A DNA stretch of 49,562 nucleotides, taken from Candidatus Zipacnadia bacterium (GTDB lineage: Bacteria > Armatimonadota > Zipacnadia > Zipacnadales > Zipacnadaceae). Within the stretch, counting starts at the first letter, position 1. Each line of letters opens with the position of its first letter. The translations under genes and the position numbers were made by a program. Below the pieces are notes generated by a model that searched no databases, was not told the DNA's origin, and saw only the letters and a program-made list of their open reading frames with translations. The DNA lies in NCBI GenBank assembly GCA_029820565.1, contig JALGUR010000030.1:1-49562 (forward strand), written 5' to 3'. Positions 40,534-49,156 of the stretch are shown piece by piece.

Positions 40534-42039
40534 ATGAGCCTGATGGGCATTGACGTAGGCAGCACCGGTACCAAAGCAGTATTGTTTGCCGCTGACGGCA
40601 CACTATTAGGCCAGACCTACCGCGAATATCCGGAACTGCGCCCGCAGCCGGGGTGGTTTGAGTTAGACCCCAATCAGGTATGGGACGGGTTTGTTGAGGT
40701 CGTGGGCGAGACTGCTGGCTATCAGGGCACTGATCGGGTACAGTCGTTATGTATCTCAGCGATGGGGGAGACGTTTACCCCGGTGGACAGTGAAGGCAAC
40801 TTCTTGCATAACAGCATAATGTCGCCGGACCGACGGGGCCACCGTCAGGTGGCCCAGATAGGCGAAGCCTTGGGTGAGGACAGGATATTTCAAATAACAG
40901 GCATGCCATTGCATTCCAGTTTAACTCTTAGCAAATTGCTCTGGATGCGGGAGAACTACCCCGAAGTCCACGCTATCACTTACAAGTATCTGCTGTGGCC
41001 GGACCTGATACTACTCAAATTAGGCTTACCACCCCGGTTAGATTGGACCCTGGCTGGTCGGACGATGGCCTTTGATGTTGTCAATAAGCGGTGGTCGGCG
41101 GAGATACTGGCGGCGGTTGACTTTGATGTGGCGCTATTAGCCGAGCCTATAAAGCCCGGAGAGACAGTGGGAGAAGTGCCGGCGGAATGGGCTGAGCAAC
41201 TGGGGCTGCCCCCCGGCTGCCTGATAGTGGCCGGAGGCCACGACCAGCCGATGAATGCGCTGGGGGCGGGCGTTATCCACGAGGGGTTGGCAGTGGATGG
41301 CATGGGTACTGTGGAATGTATAACTGTAGCCTTTGATAAGCCGGTAATCAGCAAGACCATGCAGCAATCTCGCTACTGTTGCTATCCCCACGTGGCTGGT
41401 GATATGTATGTGACACTCGCCTTCAACTACTCCAGTGGCAGCATTGTGAGGTGGTTCCGCGACAATTTTGCGGAGGCCGACAGACAGCGGGCTGTCCAGG
41501 AAGGCCGCGATGTCTATGACATAATCCTCTCTGATCTCCCCGACGGCCCCACTGGGCTGCTATTAGTTCCCTACTTTGCCGGCTCGGGCACCCCGTATAT
41601 GGATGCCCAGGCCCGTGGAGCGCTGATTGGCCTAACCCTTAGCACTGACCGCAAGACCTTCATTAAGGGCCTGCTGGAAGGGATATGCTTTGATCTGCGC
41701 TTGAACGTAGAGCATCTGGCGCAGGCCGGGATTGGTATTGAGCGGCTGCGCGCGACCGGGGGTGGCGCCAAAAGCCCCTATTGGCTGCAACTGAAAGCCG
41801 ATATTACGGGCAAGGAAGTAGTGACTCTTAATGTTACCGAGAGCGGCTGCCTGGCCGGGGCAATTTTGGGTGGCGTAGCCACAGGAGTGTACGATTCGGT
41901 TCCTCAGGCAGTCGGGCAGTTAGTACAGGAGCGTACTGTATACCAGCCCGACCCCGAAATGCACCAGCGTTACGAAGATTATTTTCAGGCTTACCAACAA
42001 CTGTGGCCGGCCGTGCGCGATATCATACATCAGCTTTAG
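40534..42039 (+). CDS. FGGY-family carbohydrate kinase
   Basis: 501 residues. N-terminal phosphate loop GIDVGSTGTKAVLFAADG, then PQPGWFELDPNQVW, the family's conserved W-x-E-x-D-P pattern. A second ATP-fold segment ISAMGETFTPVD follows. The C-terminal lobe has LIVAGGHDQPMNALGAGV (the catalytic aspartate in GGHDQ) and the FGGY-type signature at ERLRATGGGAKSPYWLQLKADITGKEV. It phosphorylates a sugar or polyol with ATP; xylulose, gluconate or other cannot be separated. It is followed at 21 bp by a half-size EamA transporter, so substrate import and kinase action may be linked. Confidence 0.9.
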   Translation: MSLMGIDVGSTGTKAVLFAADGTLLGQTYREYPELRPQPGWFELDPNQVWDGFVEVVGETAGYQGTDRVQSLCISAMGETFTPVDSEGNFLHNSIMSPDRRGHRQVAQIGEALGEDRIFQITGMPLHSSLTLSKLLWMRENYPEVHAITYKYLLWPDLILLKLGLPPRLDWTLAGRTMAFDVVNKRWSAEILAAVDFDVALLAEPIKPGETVGEVPAEWAEQLGLPPGCLIVAGGHDQPMNALGAGVIHEGLAVDGMGTVECITVAFDKPVISKTMQQSRYCCYPHVAGDMYVTLAFNYSSGSIVRWFRDNFAEADRQRAVQEGRDVYDIILSDLPDGPTGLLLVPYFAGSGTPYMDAQARGALIGLTLSTDRKTFIKGLLEGICFDLRLNVEHLAQAGIGIERLRATGGGAKSPYWLQLKADITGKEVVTLNVTESGCLAGAILGGVATGVYDSVPQAVGQLVQERTVYQPDPEMHQRYEDYFQAYQQLWPAVRDIIHQL

Positions 42040-42060
42040 TTACCCGGGAGGCAGATTGAG

Positions 42061-42504
42061 ATGAGTAGGACCGCTCTGTTATACGCGTTCATTGCGTTGC
42101 TGGGCTGGGGGACCGCACCGGTGTTTGACAAACTGGCGATGGGTAGCCTGTCGGCGGGAGCGGCCGTCGTTTTGCGTTCGGCTTTCGCCGCCACTGTGCT
42201 GGCCGGGTATGGGGCGGCGGCCGGTTGGCTGCCGGAGATAACGGCCGCAAGGTCCGTGCCCATGCTTTTCCTGCTGGCCAGTACCCTGGTCTCCCCGGTG
42301 ATCGGAAACTTTGCCTACCTCAGAGCACTAAAGGAGGCCGAGGCCTCGCAGGTTACACCCGTTACGGCTACCTACCCTCTGGTGGCGGTGACGCTGGCCA
42401 TATTGTTCCTGGGGGAGCGGCTAACGCTGCTCAAGGTGCTGGGCGCAGCCTTCATAGTCGTCGGCATTGTCCTGGTTTCGGGAGTGGGACGGGTAGCTAA
42501 ATAG
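42061..42504 (+). CDS. Single EamA-domain (half-size DMT) transporter
   Basis: 147 residues with five hydrophobic helices and GWGTAPVFDKLAMGSLSAGAAVVLRSAFAAT, matching one EamA repeat. The canonical protein has two repeats (about 300 residues), so this is a half-size member that would work as a dimer, or a remnant of a longer protein. No second repeat or frameshifted remainder is visible before the convergent rsmI gene. GGGAGG precedes the start. Substrate unknown. Its stop is 3 bp from the rsmI stop. Confidence 0.85.
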   Translation: MSRTALLYAFIALLGWGTAPVFDKLAMGSLSAGAAVVLRSAFAATVLAGYGAAAGWLPEITAARSVPMLFLLASTLVSPVIGNFAYLRALKEAEASQVTPVTATYPLVAVTLAILFLGERLTLLKVLGAAFIVVGIVLVSGVGRVAK

Positions 42505-42506
42505 GC

Positions 42507-43385
42507 TCAAGGGTGGTGGACCTTCTGCACCAGGTCGTAGGCCTCATTGCGGCTCAGCCCCCCGGCCAACTGAAGGATACGGGCAGTGTCGCGGGTGCTG
42601 AGCCCGCCCTTCAGCATTTCCCTCGCTGCTTGCTCCAGGTTTTCTTGATCCACTGAGGGTTGCGTGGCGACCTGGGCGGCTGGGGCTAATACTACGGTAA
42701 ATTCGCCTCGCAGTTCTTCATTGCTAAGCCGAGCAGTCGTCTGGCGGACTGTACCCCACGATAGGTCTTCATACATCTTGGTAAGTTCCCGGCCTATAAA
42801 TATCCTGCGTTCAGGGCAAATCTGGGCCAAGTCTTGCAACGTGGATGCTATCCGTTGGGGGGATTCGTAGAAGATTACGGGCAGAGGCCGTTGGGAGATT
42901 TCTGTTAGGAACTGGCGGCGCTCCGAATCCTTACGCGGCGGGTAGCCAGCAAACATAAATCCTGCCGAGGACATTCCCGCCACTGAAAATGCGGCCGTAA
43001 CAGCGCTGGGGCCAGGAATGGGCACTACTTTAATGCCGTTTTGCTGGCAGAGCGCGACCAGTTCAGCACCGGGGTCCGAGACGGCCGGTGTACCCGAATC
43101 AGATAGCAAGGCCACACTCTTGCCTTGTTGCAGAGTGCGCAGAATACGCTGGGCCTTCTGCGGGCCGCTATCGCCGTGGTAGCTTTCTAAAGGAGCATGG
43201 ATTTCGTAGTGGGATAGTAACTTGCGCGTGTGCCGCGTATCCTCGGCCACCACTAAGTCCACCTCGCGCAGCACCTCCAACGCCCGCAGTGTTATGTCCT
43301 GGAGGTTGCCAAGAGGTGTGGCGACCACATATAGAGTACCGGCCTGGCTGTTTTCCCCACTATCTCCAGAGTTCATATCTCTCAT
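42507..43385 (-). CDS. rsmI: 16S rRNA 2'-O-ribose C1402 methyltransferase
   Basis: 292 residues from ATG 43385, with GAGGAG about 5 nt upstream; ATG 43376 is the alternative. Tetrapyrrole-methylase-like fold: YVVATPLGNLQDITLRALEVL, VVAEDTRHTRKLL, VALLSDSGTPAVSDPGAELV and IPGPSAVTAAFSVAGMSS are hallmark segments of RsmI. It methylates C1402 of 16S rRNA in the decoding centre using S-adenosylmethionine. The C-terminal tail with GGLSRNEAYDLVQKV is normal for longer members. It is convergent with the EamA gene. Confidence 0.95.
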   Translation of the reverse strand: MRDMNSGDSGENSQAGTLYVVATPLGNLQDITLRALEVLREVDLVVAEDTRHTRKLLSHYEIHAPLESYHGDSGPQKAQRILRTLQQGKSVALLSDSGTPAVSDPGAELVALCQQNGIKVVPIPGPSAVTAAFSVAGMSSAGFMFAGYPPRKDSERRQFLTEISQRPLPVIFYESPQRIASTLQDLAQICPERRIFIGRELTKMYEDLSWGTVRQTTARLSNEELRGEFTVVLAPAAQVATQPSVDQENLEQAAREMLKGGLSTRDTARILQLAGGLSRNEAYDLVQKVHHP

Positions 43386-43416
43386 AGAAACTCCTCTTCA
43401 GCGCCTGGCGACTTCC

Positions 43417-43767
43417 CTACGTGACAAGAAGTACCGATTGTGCCCATACCAGATTTAGGGTCGTTAGAAAAAGGGCTAGGAGCACGAGGGCGACACGCGC
43501 CGGTCGCGTCAAGCCGCTGCTAAGGACACTTATAAGAAGCACAAATGGCCCGGAAAGTCCGACAAATAGTGCTAGCCAGGGAAGCCATGATACGAGCGTC
43601 CTTGTCAGGGCAGGTAGGATGAGATCGTACCGAGCTATGCTAGTTGCGGCATAAGGAATCTGTCGCGCAAGCAGCCCCGAAACTGGGCACACCACTGCGC
43701 TTTCGATAATAGCGGCCAGCGTGCCGGACCAGAAGAGCACGGGATGTCGCAGACGGAATGCCTTCAT
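43417..43767 (-). CDS. Small membrane protein, uncharacterised
   Basis: 116 residues from ATG with AGGAGG about 9 nt upstream, a strong ribosome-binding site, so it is likely real. Three hydrophobic helices (HPVLFWSGTLAAIIESAVV, LVSWLPWLALFVGLSGPFVLLISVL, ARVALVLLALFLTTLNLVWA) with few charges. No family recognised. It lies 31 bp upstream of rsmI on the same strand and 34 bp downstream of another small membrane-anchored gene. Confidence 0.65.
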   Translation of the reverse strand: MKAFRLRHPVLFWSGTLAAIIESAVVCPVSGLLARQIPYAATSIARYDLILPALTRTLVSWLPWLALFVGLSGPFVLLISVLSSGLTRPARVALVLLALFLTTLNLVWAQSVLLVT

Positions 43768-43801
43768 TCGCGGCTGCCTCCTGAAGTCAATGTCACCTTA
43801 C

Positions 43802-44287
43802 CTATTGCAGCTCCCAATGTAGATAGATGATGGCCGTTTGCGGGTCAGCGATATCGGTCAGTAGCCAAACGGCGTATAAGTTGTCCCGGTACAACGCGTG
43901 GGTAGCGATGAACTTTGTCGCCGCGTCCGGGTGCCAGTCTCTGAAGCGATAGAGCTCACCATACTTGTCGTCTAAGACACGTTCAGAGCGCGTGGTGCGG
44001 CCCAGGAAGGGTGGCGCACTGAGAAAGGCGTCCAGCTGATCTCGAGGCATCTGCAACTTAGCTGTCAGGAACGCACTCATCACGACGCTCTCATACCTAG
44101 CTTCGATGAGTGCCGTGGCCGGCGGGAAATGAAGACCAATTCGCTCCTCAATGCCGCTAACGCTGCCGACGTCTACTATACCATCGCATCCAATAAGCCG
44201 GATCATGATGAACAGGCCTACTGTGCCGATAGCTCCGAACACAACGAGTGCCACCCAAGTCCCAAGTGCCAGAGGCCGTCTGCGCAT
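43802..44287 (-). CDS. Small membrane-anchored protein, uncharacterised
   Basis: 161 residues from ATG with AAGGAG about 8 nt upstream. N-terminal helix (LGTWVALVVFGAIGTVGLFIMIRLI) then an outer domain with GIEERIGLHFPPATALIEARYESVVMSAFLTAKLQMPRDQLDAFL and FLGRTTRSERVLDDKYGELYRFRDW. No motif recognised; many such genes act at the envelope. It follows nadE at about 43 bp on the same strand and precedes the previous small membrane protein. Confidence 0.65.
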   Translation of the reverse strand: MRRRPLALGTWVALVVFGAIGTVGLFIMIRLIGCDGIVDVGSVSGIEERIGLHFPPATALIEARYESVVMSAFLTAKLQMPRDQLDAFLSAPPFLGRTTRSERVLDDKYGELYRFRDWHPDAATKFIATHALYRDNLYAVWLLTDIADPQTAIIYLHWELQ

Positions 44288-44330
44288 AAGTTGGCTCCTT
44301 CACCTGCTATACCAGTACTACAGGAACTAA

Positions 44331-45113
44331 CTAAGTAGACCCACCAATCTGCCAGGCTGGTGCCAGACGCCGTTTGTGTGCGGAGGCCTGCACCATTTTC
44401 TGTATCTTATCCACCAGAGAGCGGTCAAAGCCTGCGGCGGTTATCTGTTCAGGGGGGAGTTGCAAGTCAATCAAGCGGTACAGAATCTGGTCGGCGTCGG
44501 CGTAGGTGATGCCCATTTCGCCCTCGTCGGTCTGGCCGGGCCAGAAGCCGGCGGTGGGCGGCTTTTGGACAATGTGCCGAGGTACGCCGAGGTGCTGGGC
44601 CAACCGGCGCACCTGAGTCTTGTATAAGTCGCCTAAGGGCTTGAGGTCACAGGCCATATCGCCCCACAGCGTAGTGTATCCTAACAAGGCTTCCGTTTTA
44701 TTGCCGGTGCCGAAGACCAAGGCCTGCCATGCCTTGGCATGGTCGTAGATTATGGCCATGCGCTCCCGGGCCATCTTATTGCCGCGGCGCAGCCGGTCAG
44801 CGTCGGGGAGTTGCTCAAAGTAGGCGTCAATCTGCGGGGTTATGTCAATGGTCTGGCTGCGAATGCCCAGATGCTGGATGACTGTGGTGGCATCGTCAAC
44901 ACAAGCGGGGCTGGTAGTCTTATAAGGCAAAATCAAACCCAGGACATTATCAGGCCCTAATGCTTCAGCGGCCAGAAAGGCAGTCACTGTGGAGTCCAGG
45001 CCTCCCGATATGCCTAACACACCCCGGGCAAACCTGGCGCTCGTGACGAAATCGCGAATAAAGCCAATTAGTTGCTGCTCGACGGCTGGGCAATCAATCT
45101 TCAGGCTGCTCAT
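44331..45113 (-). CDS. nadE: NH3-dependent NAD+ synthetase
   Basis: 260 residues, no glutaminase domain, so ammonia is the nitrogen source. The ATP-pyrophosphatase loop SGGLDSTVTAFL lies at residues 36-47. Further family segments are VFGTGNKTEALLGYTTLWGDMACDLKPLGDLYKTQVRRLA and PPTAGFWPGQTDEGEMGI. It amidates deamido-NAD to NAD. GGAG sits about 8 nt before the ATG, and the gene begins 3 bp after the foldase gene's stop, suggesting one transcript. In many bacteria the short form depends on a separate glutaminase; none is seen here. Confidence 0.95.
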   Translation of the reverse strand: MSSLKIDCPAVEQQLIGFIRDFVTSARFARGVLGISGGLDSTVTAFLAAEALGPDNVLGLILPYKTTSPACVDDATTVIQHLGIRSQTIDITPQIDAYFEQLPDADRLRRGNKMARERMAIIYDHAKAWQALVFGTGNKTEALLGYTTLWGDMACDLKPLGDLYKTQVRRLAQHLGVPRHIVQKPPTAGFWPGQTDEGEMGITYADADQILYRLIDLQLPPEQITAAGFDRSLVDKIQKMVQASAHKRRLAPAWQIGGST

Positions 45114-45116
45114 TGA

Positions 45117-46727
45117 CTAATCTCCGGGGAGAGTAACTGTGCCCGGCCCGGTCGGACCTATATTCTGCTGCTTGCGGAATTCAGCCATCCACTCGTCTTC
45201 CTGCTTGACCAGGTCAGGCTTTTCCATATCCTGGAATATGGTCTTCAGGCGGGTATGTATGAAGTAATTGCCATACTGAGGTGCGGCAGCCCAATCAGAG
45301 GCGGAAGTGAACTCGGCTAAGGCCTCCTCGGTCATGCCCTGCTCGTTGAGTAGTTCGCCCAACTCCAAATGAACCTGGGCCGAGGAGGCGCCTTCGGAAT
45401 CCTCAGCTATCTGCTGCAGATATTTAACCGCGGCGGCGTTTTCGCCCGCCTGCCGGCAAAGTTGAGCGAGTTGATAACGAGCCGACATATTGAACGGATC
45501 GTTCTCGGCGGCTTCGGCCAGCAGAGACATTGCTTCGTTCTTGTTGCCCTTTTCCAGAAGTTTATTAGCCTTCAATTCCGGATCAAATATCTGGATATTG
45601 GCTTCCTTCTCCAGACTGTCCTGATACTCTCCCCAGGCCTGCTCCTGACGACGCGTGAGGACCTGTTGCTTGTAGTTGTCTTTGTTTTCTTCAAAGTCAT
45701 CGGGCAGGTTACTGCGGCGGTCGGTTACCTTTATGATATGAAAGCCATAGTCGGTCTTCACAATGTTGCTTATCTGGCCCACTTCCAAGGCAAAGGCGGC
45801 CTGCTCGAACTCCTTGACCATCTGCCCTCGGCGCACCCATCCGAGGTCACCACCTTTTTCGGCGCTGGGGCATTCAGAGTTTTCCTTGGCGAGTTGAGCA
45901 AAATCGGCACCCTCCTTGATTTGCTGGAGCAGTTGCTCAGCCTTCTGCTGGGCCTTAGCCTCGGCCTGCTCTTTGGTCAGAGATAGTGGGGGCTGTGCTT
46001 CCGCCTCGGCATCGGTTGGCTCCTTTTCGGCAGGCGGGTTAAGAAAACTATCCGGACTTATTAATATGTGTTGAGGTTTTACCTCGGTATAATTTTCCTT
46101 GACCTGCTCGTCGGTAACCGTAACCCGACCTTTGACCAAATCTTCAAGTCTGCGCACCAACAGGTCCTCGCGGATGACGTCTTCGTCGCCATAGTAGTCC
46201 TCGCGGACTTTCTGGCGGTACTGTTCATAGGAGATTTGCTGCTGCTGGAGAAAATTGCGCAAATCCTTCTGGTCCGGGAAGCGCCGACTGATTGCCGAGT
46301 CTACCAGCTGATCCTGCTCGCCTGTAATTTCCTGTCCAGAGACTTTAACCCCCTCGGCCCGGGCCGCTTCAAGCATCAAATGGCGCTGGATCATGCCGTC
46401 CAGCAGGCTGGTCTTGATGTAGGCTAATTCGGGAATATCAATCTTGGTGGGCTGGTTTTTCACCATCAAGGCCAGTCGTTGCTCGAACTGACGCCGCGGG
46501 ATTTTGAATCCGCCCACCTGGCAAACAAGTTTGCTTACCTCTCGTTCCTGCGGGCCGGCGCGTTGCTGCTGGGGAGACCCTGAGAATGTAGTGTAGGCAC
46601 CGATGACGAAAATAACCACAATGCCCCAGAAAATAACAACCAGGGGGCTACCCAGAGAAATGCTTCGTTTGCCGATACGCATTCTTACCGGCCTATTGAA
46701 TATCTTACGCAAGCGCATAATAGACAT
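45117..46727 (-). CDS. SurA/PpiC-type peptidylprolyl isomerase with TPR-like tail
   Basis: 536 residues. A basic N-terminus and one membrane helix at about 28-45 (SPLVVIFWGIVVIFVIGAYTTF) anchor it. A SurA-like N-terminal chaperone region with QQISYEQYRQKVREDYYGD follows. A parvulin rotamase domain near 270-350 holds GGDLGWVRRGQMVKEFEQAAFALEVGQISNIVKTDYGFHIIKV. The last 150 residues form TPR-like helices (NKNEAMSLLAEAAENDPFNMSARYQLAQLC). It probably assists outer-membrane or periplasmic protein folding. AAGGAG is 12 nt upstream of the ATG. It is upstream of and almost contiguous with nadE. Confidence 0.92.
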   Translation of the reverse strand: MSIMRLRKIFNRPVRMRIGKRSISLGSPLVVIFWGIVVIFVIGAYTTFSGSPQQQRAGPQEREVSKLVCQVGGFKIPRRQFEQRLALMVKNQPTKIDIPELAYIKTSLLDGMIQRHLMLEAARAEGVKVSGQEITGEQDQLVDSAISRRFPDQKDLRNFLQQQQISYEQYRQKVREDYYGDEDVIREDLLVRRLEDLVKGRVTVTDEQVKENYTEVKPQHILISPDSFLNPPAEKEPTDAEAEAQPPLSLTKEQAEAKAQQKAEQLLQQIKEGADFAQLAKENSECPSAEKGGDLGWVRRGQMVKEFEQAAFALEVGQISNIVKTDYGFHIIKVTDRRSNLPDDFEENKDNYKQQVLTRRQEQAWGEYQDSLEKEANIQIFDPELKANKLLEKGNKNEAMSLLAEAAENDPFNMSARYQLAQLCRQAGENAAAVKYLQQIAEDSEGASSAQVHLELGELLNEQGMTEEALAEFTSASDWAAAPQYGNYFIHTRLKTIFQDMEKPDLVKQEDEWMAEFRKQQNIGPTGPGTVTLPGD

Positions 46728-46760
46728 AGCAAATTGGTACTCCTTCCGCGATCAAAACAG

Positions 46761-46787
46761 TGAACAGTGGACAGGTGAAAGTGGACA
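46761..46787 (+). repeat. Degenerate ACAGTG-type heptads upstream of the foldase gene
   Basis: ACAGTGAACAGTGGACAGGTGAAAGTGGACAG-like heptads about 35 bp before the foldase start on the minus strand. It is a different unit from the GCTGAGT family. A 16-bp hairpin AAGTTG-gtag-CAACTT is about 25 bp further on (46814-46829). Function unknown. Confidence 0.45.
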
Positions 46788-46888
46788 GCATAACAGAAAT
46801 GGTTGTAGGGGCGCAAGTTGGTAGCAACTTCCGCCCATTGCTGCAATCCACGTCTACGCCATCGCGCTTTCGCCGTACGACTATGGTT

Positions 46889-47033
46889 GAGACTGTTGCA
46901 AAAGGTAATTACAGGCTGCTGGCGAGAATAAATTGTGTAAGATTAGGCTGGCACGGATAGACCCCTATCGGGGCACCCTTCGGCAGGCTCAGGACAGAGA
47001 GGATGCCCCTCCTACAGGTATGGCAACAGTCTC
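46889..47033. mobile_element. MITE-like segment bounded by 11-bp inverted repeats
   Basis: GAGACTGTTGC (46889-46899) and GCAACAGTCTC (47023-47033) are exact inverses bounding 145 bp of non-coding DNA. Inside, GGGGCA (46973-46978) pairs with TGCCCC (47004-47009). No clear target duplication flanks it. The rest of the 345-bp gap (46728-47072) shows only the heptads and a small hairpin; no gene or RNA was recognised. Confidence 0.5.
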
Positions 47034-47072
47034 GGCTACAGCAGCCAGGGCCGGACATCCGCCCCTACATAT

Positions 47073-48362
47073 TCAAGTCCCCGCATGGTGGCGGGTCTGG
47101 TCAATCTTCATCGAGCAAAACTTACCACACATTGAGCACGCGGCGGGATCAAGGCTGGCTCGCTCGCCGCGTCGTCGGATCACTTCTCCGGGGTCTATGG
47201 CCAGTTCTGTCATCGTCGTCCAGTCCAGATCGCGGCGAGCCCGCGACATCTGCTCATCCCACTGGGCCGCGCCCGGGACGCCTTTGACTATGTCAGCAGC
47301 ATGGGCAGCAATGCGGGCGGTGATGACGCCTTCCACTACATCATCGGTGGTAGGCAGGCCCAGATGCTCGGCAGGAGTAACATAGCACAGATAGTCGGCC
47401 CCAGCCGCCGCGCACAACGCTCCGCCTATAGCCGAGGTAATGTGGTCGTAGCCAGGAGCGATGTCAGTAACGATAGGCCCAAGGACATAGAAAGGGGCAT
47501 TATGGCAGAGGCGCTTTTGCAATATGACATTGCCAGCAATCTGGTCTAAAGGTATATGGCCGGGGCCTTCCACGAAAACCTGAACTCCGCTCTCCCTGGC
47601 CCTCAGCACCAACTCACCGAGTACTTGTGTCTCAGATATCTGGCCGCGGTCGGAGCCATCAGCCACCGCACCGGGCCGCAGGCCGTCGCCCAGACTGGCA
47701 GATACGCCATACCTCCTCAAAATTGCCAGGAGCCTGTCATAATGCTCATACAATGGATTTTCGGCATTGTTGTCCTCCATCCACTTAGCCAACATGCTGC
47801 CACCACGGCTAACAATGCCGCAAACGCGCTCGCTACTGTCAAGTGCGGCGACGCTGCGACGGGTCACTCCACAGTGCAGCGTCATAAAGTCAACACCATC
47901 GGCTGCCTGCCGCTCGATGACTTCAAATATCTGGTCTACAGTCATCTTGTCAATACTGCCATAACGCTGTTGGGCCTCAATAGCCGCCTGATAGATAGGC
48001 ACTATCCCCAGGGGCACATCACAGGCCGCCCGAATCTCGCGGCGAATGCGGTCTATGTCGCCACTGATGCTCAAATCCATTATCGTATCAGAGCCGACGG
48101 TAAGGGCCGCGTGCAGTTTATCCAGTTCATCTTCTAAATTGGAGAAGTCAGGAGAAGTGCCGATATTGGCGTTGACCTTGGTGCGCAAACCCGTGCCGAT
48201 GGCCGTGGGCTTAACGGCGCCGTCAGCCTCGCCCCATATCACCACCTCGCCATTCTGCACGCGGGCTTGCAGCGTATCTAAGTCCATTTTCTCTTCGGTC
48301 GCCACTGCCTGCAAAGTCGCTTCGTCAACCGGTACTAACGTCTGCTGGACTGCCATTTGCAT
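47073..48362 (-). CDS. thiC: Phosphomethylpyrimidine synthase ThiC
   Basis: 429 residues, the short ThiC form. Conserved blocks: VNANIGTSPDFSNLEDELDKL, VGSDTIMDLSISGDIDRIRREI, VPLGIVPIYQAA, DFMTLHCGVTRRSV, VEGPGHIPLDQI and PFYVLGPIVTDIAPGYDHITSAIGGA. The C-terminal radical-SAM cluster motif is CSMCGKFCSMK, i.e. C-x2-C-x3-C, one residue shorter than the C-x2-C-x4-C of E. coli ThiC. It turns aminoimidazole ribotide into the HMP phosphate part of thiamine. No TPP riboswitch could be recognised in the leader. The gene is preceded by a good promoter; neighbours give no other thiamine genes. Confidence 0.97.
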   Translation of the reverse strand: MQMAVQQTLVPVDEATLQAVATEEKMDLDTLQARVQNGEVVIWGEADGAVKPTAIGTGLRTKVNANIGTSPDFSNLEDELDKLHAALTVGSDTIMDLSISGDIDRIRREIRAACDVPLGIVPIYQAAIEAQQRYGSIDKMTVDQIFEVIERQAADGVDFMTLHCGVTRRSVAALDSSERVCGIVSRGGSMLAKWMEDNNAENPLYEHYDRLLAILRRYGVSASLGDGLRPGAVADGSDRGQISETQVLGELVLRARESGVQVFVEGPGHIPLDQIAGNVILQKRLCHNAPFYVLGPIVTDIAPGYDHITSAIGGALCAAAGADYLCYVTPAEHLGLPTTDDVVEGVITARIAAHAADIVKGVPGAAQWDEQMSRARRDLDWTTMTELAIDPGEVIRRRGERASLDPAACSMCGKFCSMKIDQTRHHAGT

Positions 48363-48472
48363 TCCTACCTCTATTCAAATCGCCCTTCGTCCAATTCCAC
48401 AGTTGGGGAAGAGTCGTGGTTTCCAATCATTGGTCATGCCAGAGCCGCTTGAGACGGCCCCAAATCACTAAC

Positions 48473-48501
48473 ATTATATATCAATACCTATAGATGCGCA
48501 A
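48473..48501 (-). promoter_or_regulatory. Candidate promoter for thiC
   Basis: On the minus strand TTGCGC (48501-48496), 17-bp spacer, TATAAT (48478-48473). The expected start leaves a leader of about 105 nt before the thiC ATG at 48362. I looked for and did not find TPP-riboswitch core sequence in it. Confidence 0.6.
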
Positions 48502-48544
48502 GGCAAGACGTTACTATTGGCGTGGGAAGGGAAAAGTGACAAAA

Positions 48545-48553
48545 TGGTAGAAT
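48545..48553 (+). promoter_or_regulatory. Candidate extended -10 for the small membrane gene
   Basis: TGGTAGAAT: TG plus one base plus TAGAAT, an extended -10, 60 bp before ATG 48613. There is no good -35. It is a weak candidate but the only one in the 110-bp upstream stretch. Confidence 0.35.
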
Positions 48554-48612
48554 GTAGGATTTGTAGGCTGGCCTGGTAATTCCCGTCAAGTTTTCAGAGG
48601 AGGTCAAACCAG

Positions 48613-49086
48613 ATGAATACGCTTACAGACACTGACGAGGGTAAGGCCAGGCCGTCGGTCTGGGCGGTGTATGTCACGAGCGGCATATTCGTAGCTGTTG
48701 GGGCAGTTGCAGTGTATATGTGTTTTCTGGGGGTACTAGAATTCCCGACTATCCCTCCAGAGGAGACTGGGACACAGGCCTTCCTGGTAGTGTACTTTGG
48801 CTTGTGGGGAGCAGTTGGCCTCGTCACCGCGGTTGCCACCAGCCTGTTGCGTCCCTGGGCTTGGTGGCTGGGGAGTGTGTGGGGTTATCTGATTGGGCTG
48901 AGTGGGTTCCCATTGCTTTTTGCCCGCGCTCATGAAAGTCTCTTCGGATCCGACAGGTTCTTCCTGGAGCTGGACGAAGTCCTGTATCAAGTCCTTGTCC
49001 CCCTGGCCGTAGCCGTCTTTATTGTGTGGACCCTGAACACGCGTCGGTGGTTATTCTTTCCGCCGAAGCCAGAGAGCGCGGAATAG
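48613..49086 (+). CDS. Small four-helix membrane protein, uncharacterised
   Basis: 157 residues from ATG with GAGGAGG about 12 nt upstream. Four hydrophobic segments: VWAVYVTSGIFVAVGAVAVYMCFLGVL, FLVVYFGLWGAVGLVTAVATSLL, WWLGSVWGYLIGLSGFPLLFA and VLYQVLVPLAVAVFIVWTL, with a hydrophilic N-terminus. No family recognised. It is divergent from thiC and may be monocistronic. Confidence 0.7.
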   Translation: MNTLTDTDEGKARPSVWAVYVTSGIFVAVGAVAVYMCFLGVLEFPTIPPEETGTQAFLVVYFGLWGAVGLVTAVATSLLRPWAWWLGSVWGYLIGLSGFPLLFARAHESLFGSDRFFLELDEVLYQVLVPLAVAVFIVWTLNTRRWLFFPPKPESAE

Positions 49087-49156
49087 CCCCCAATCGCACA
49101 GGCGGCGCGTAGCCGGCGACAAAACGGGCCGACAGCGCAAGGGAGGATTTAAGAAG

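Noticed and set aside
48363-48500. TPP riboswitch in the thiC leader
   Set aside because: No sequence resembling the conserved TPP core (CTGAGA, then ACCC...TGAACCTGATC) was found on the minus strand; only a promoter and a small stem-like region are present.
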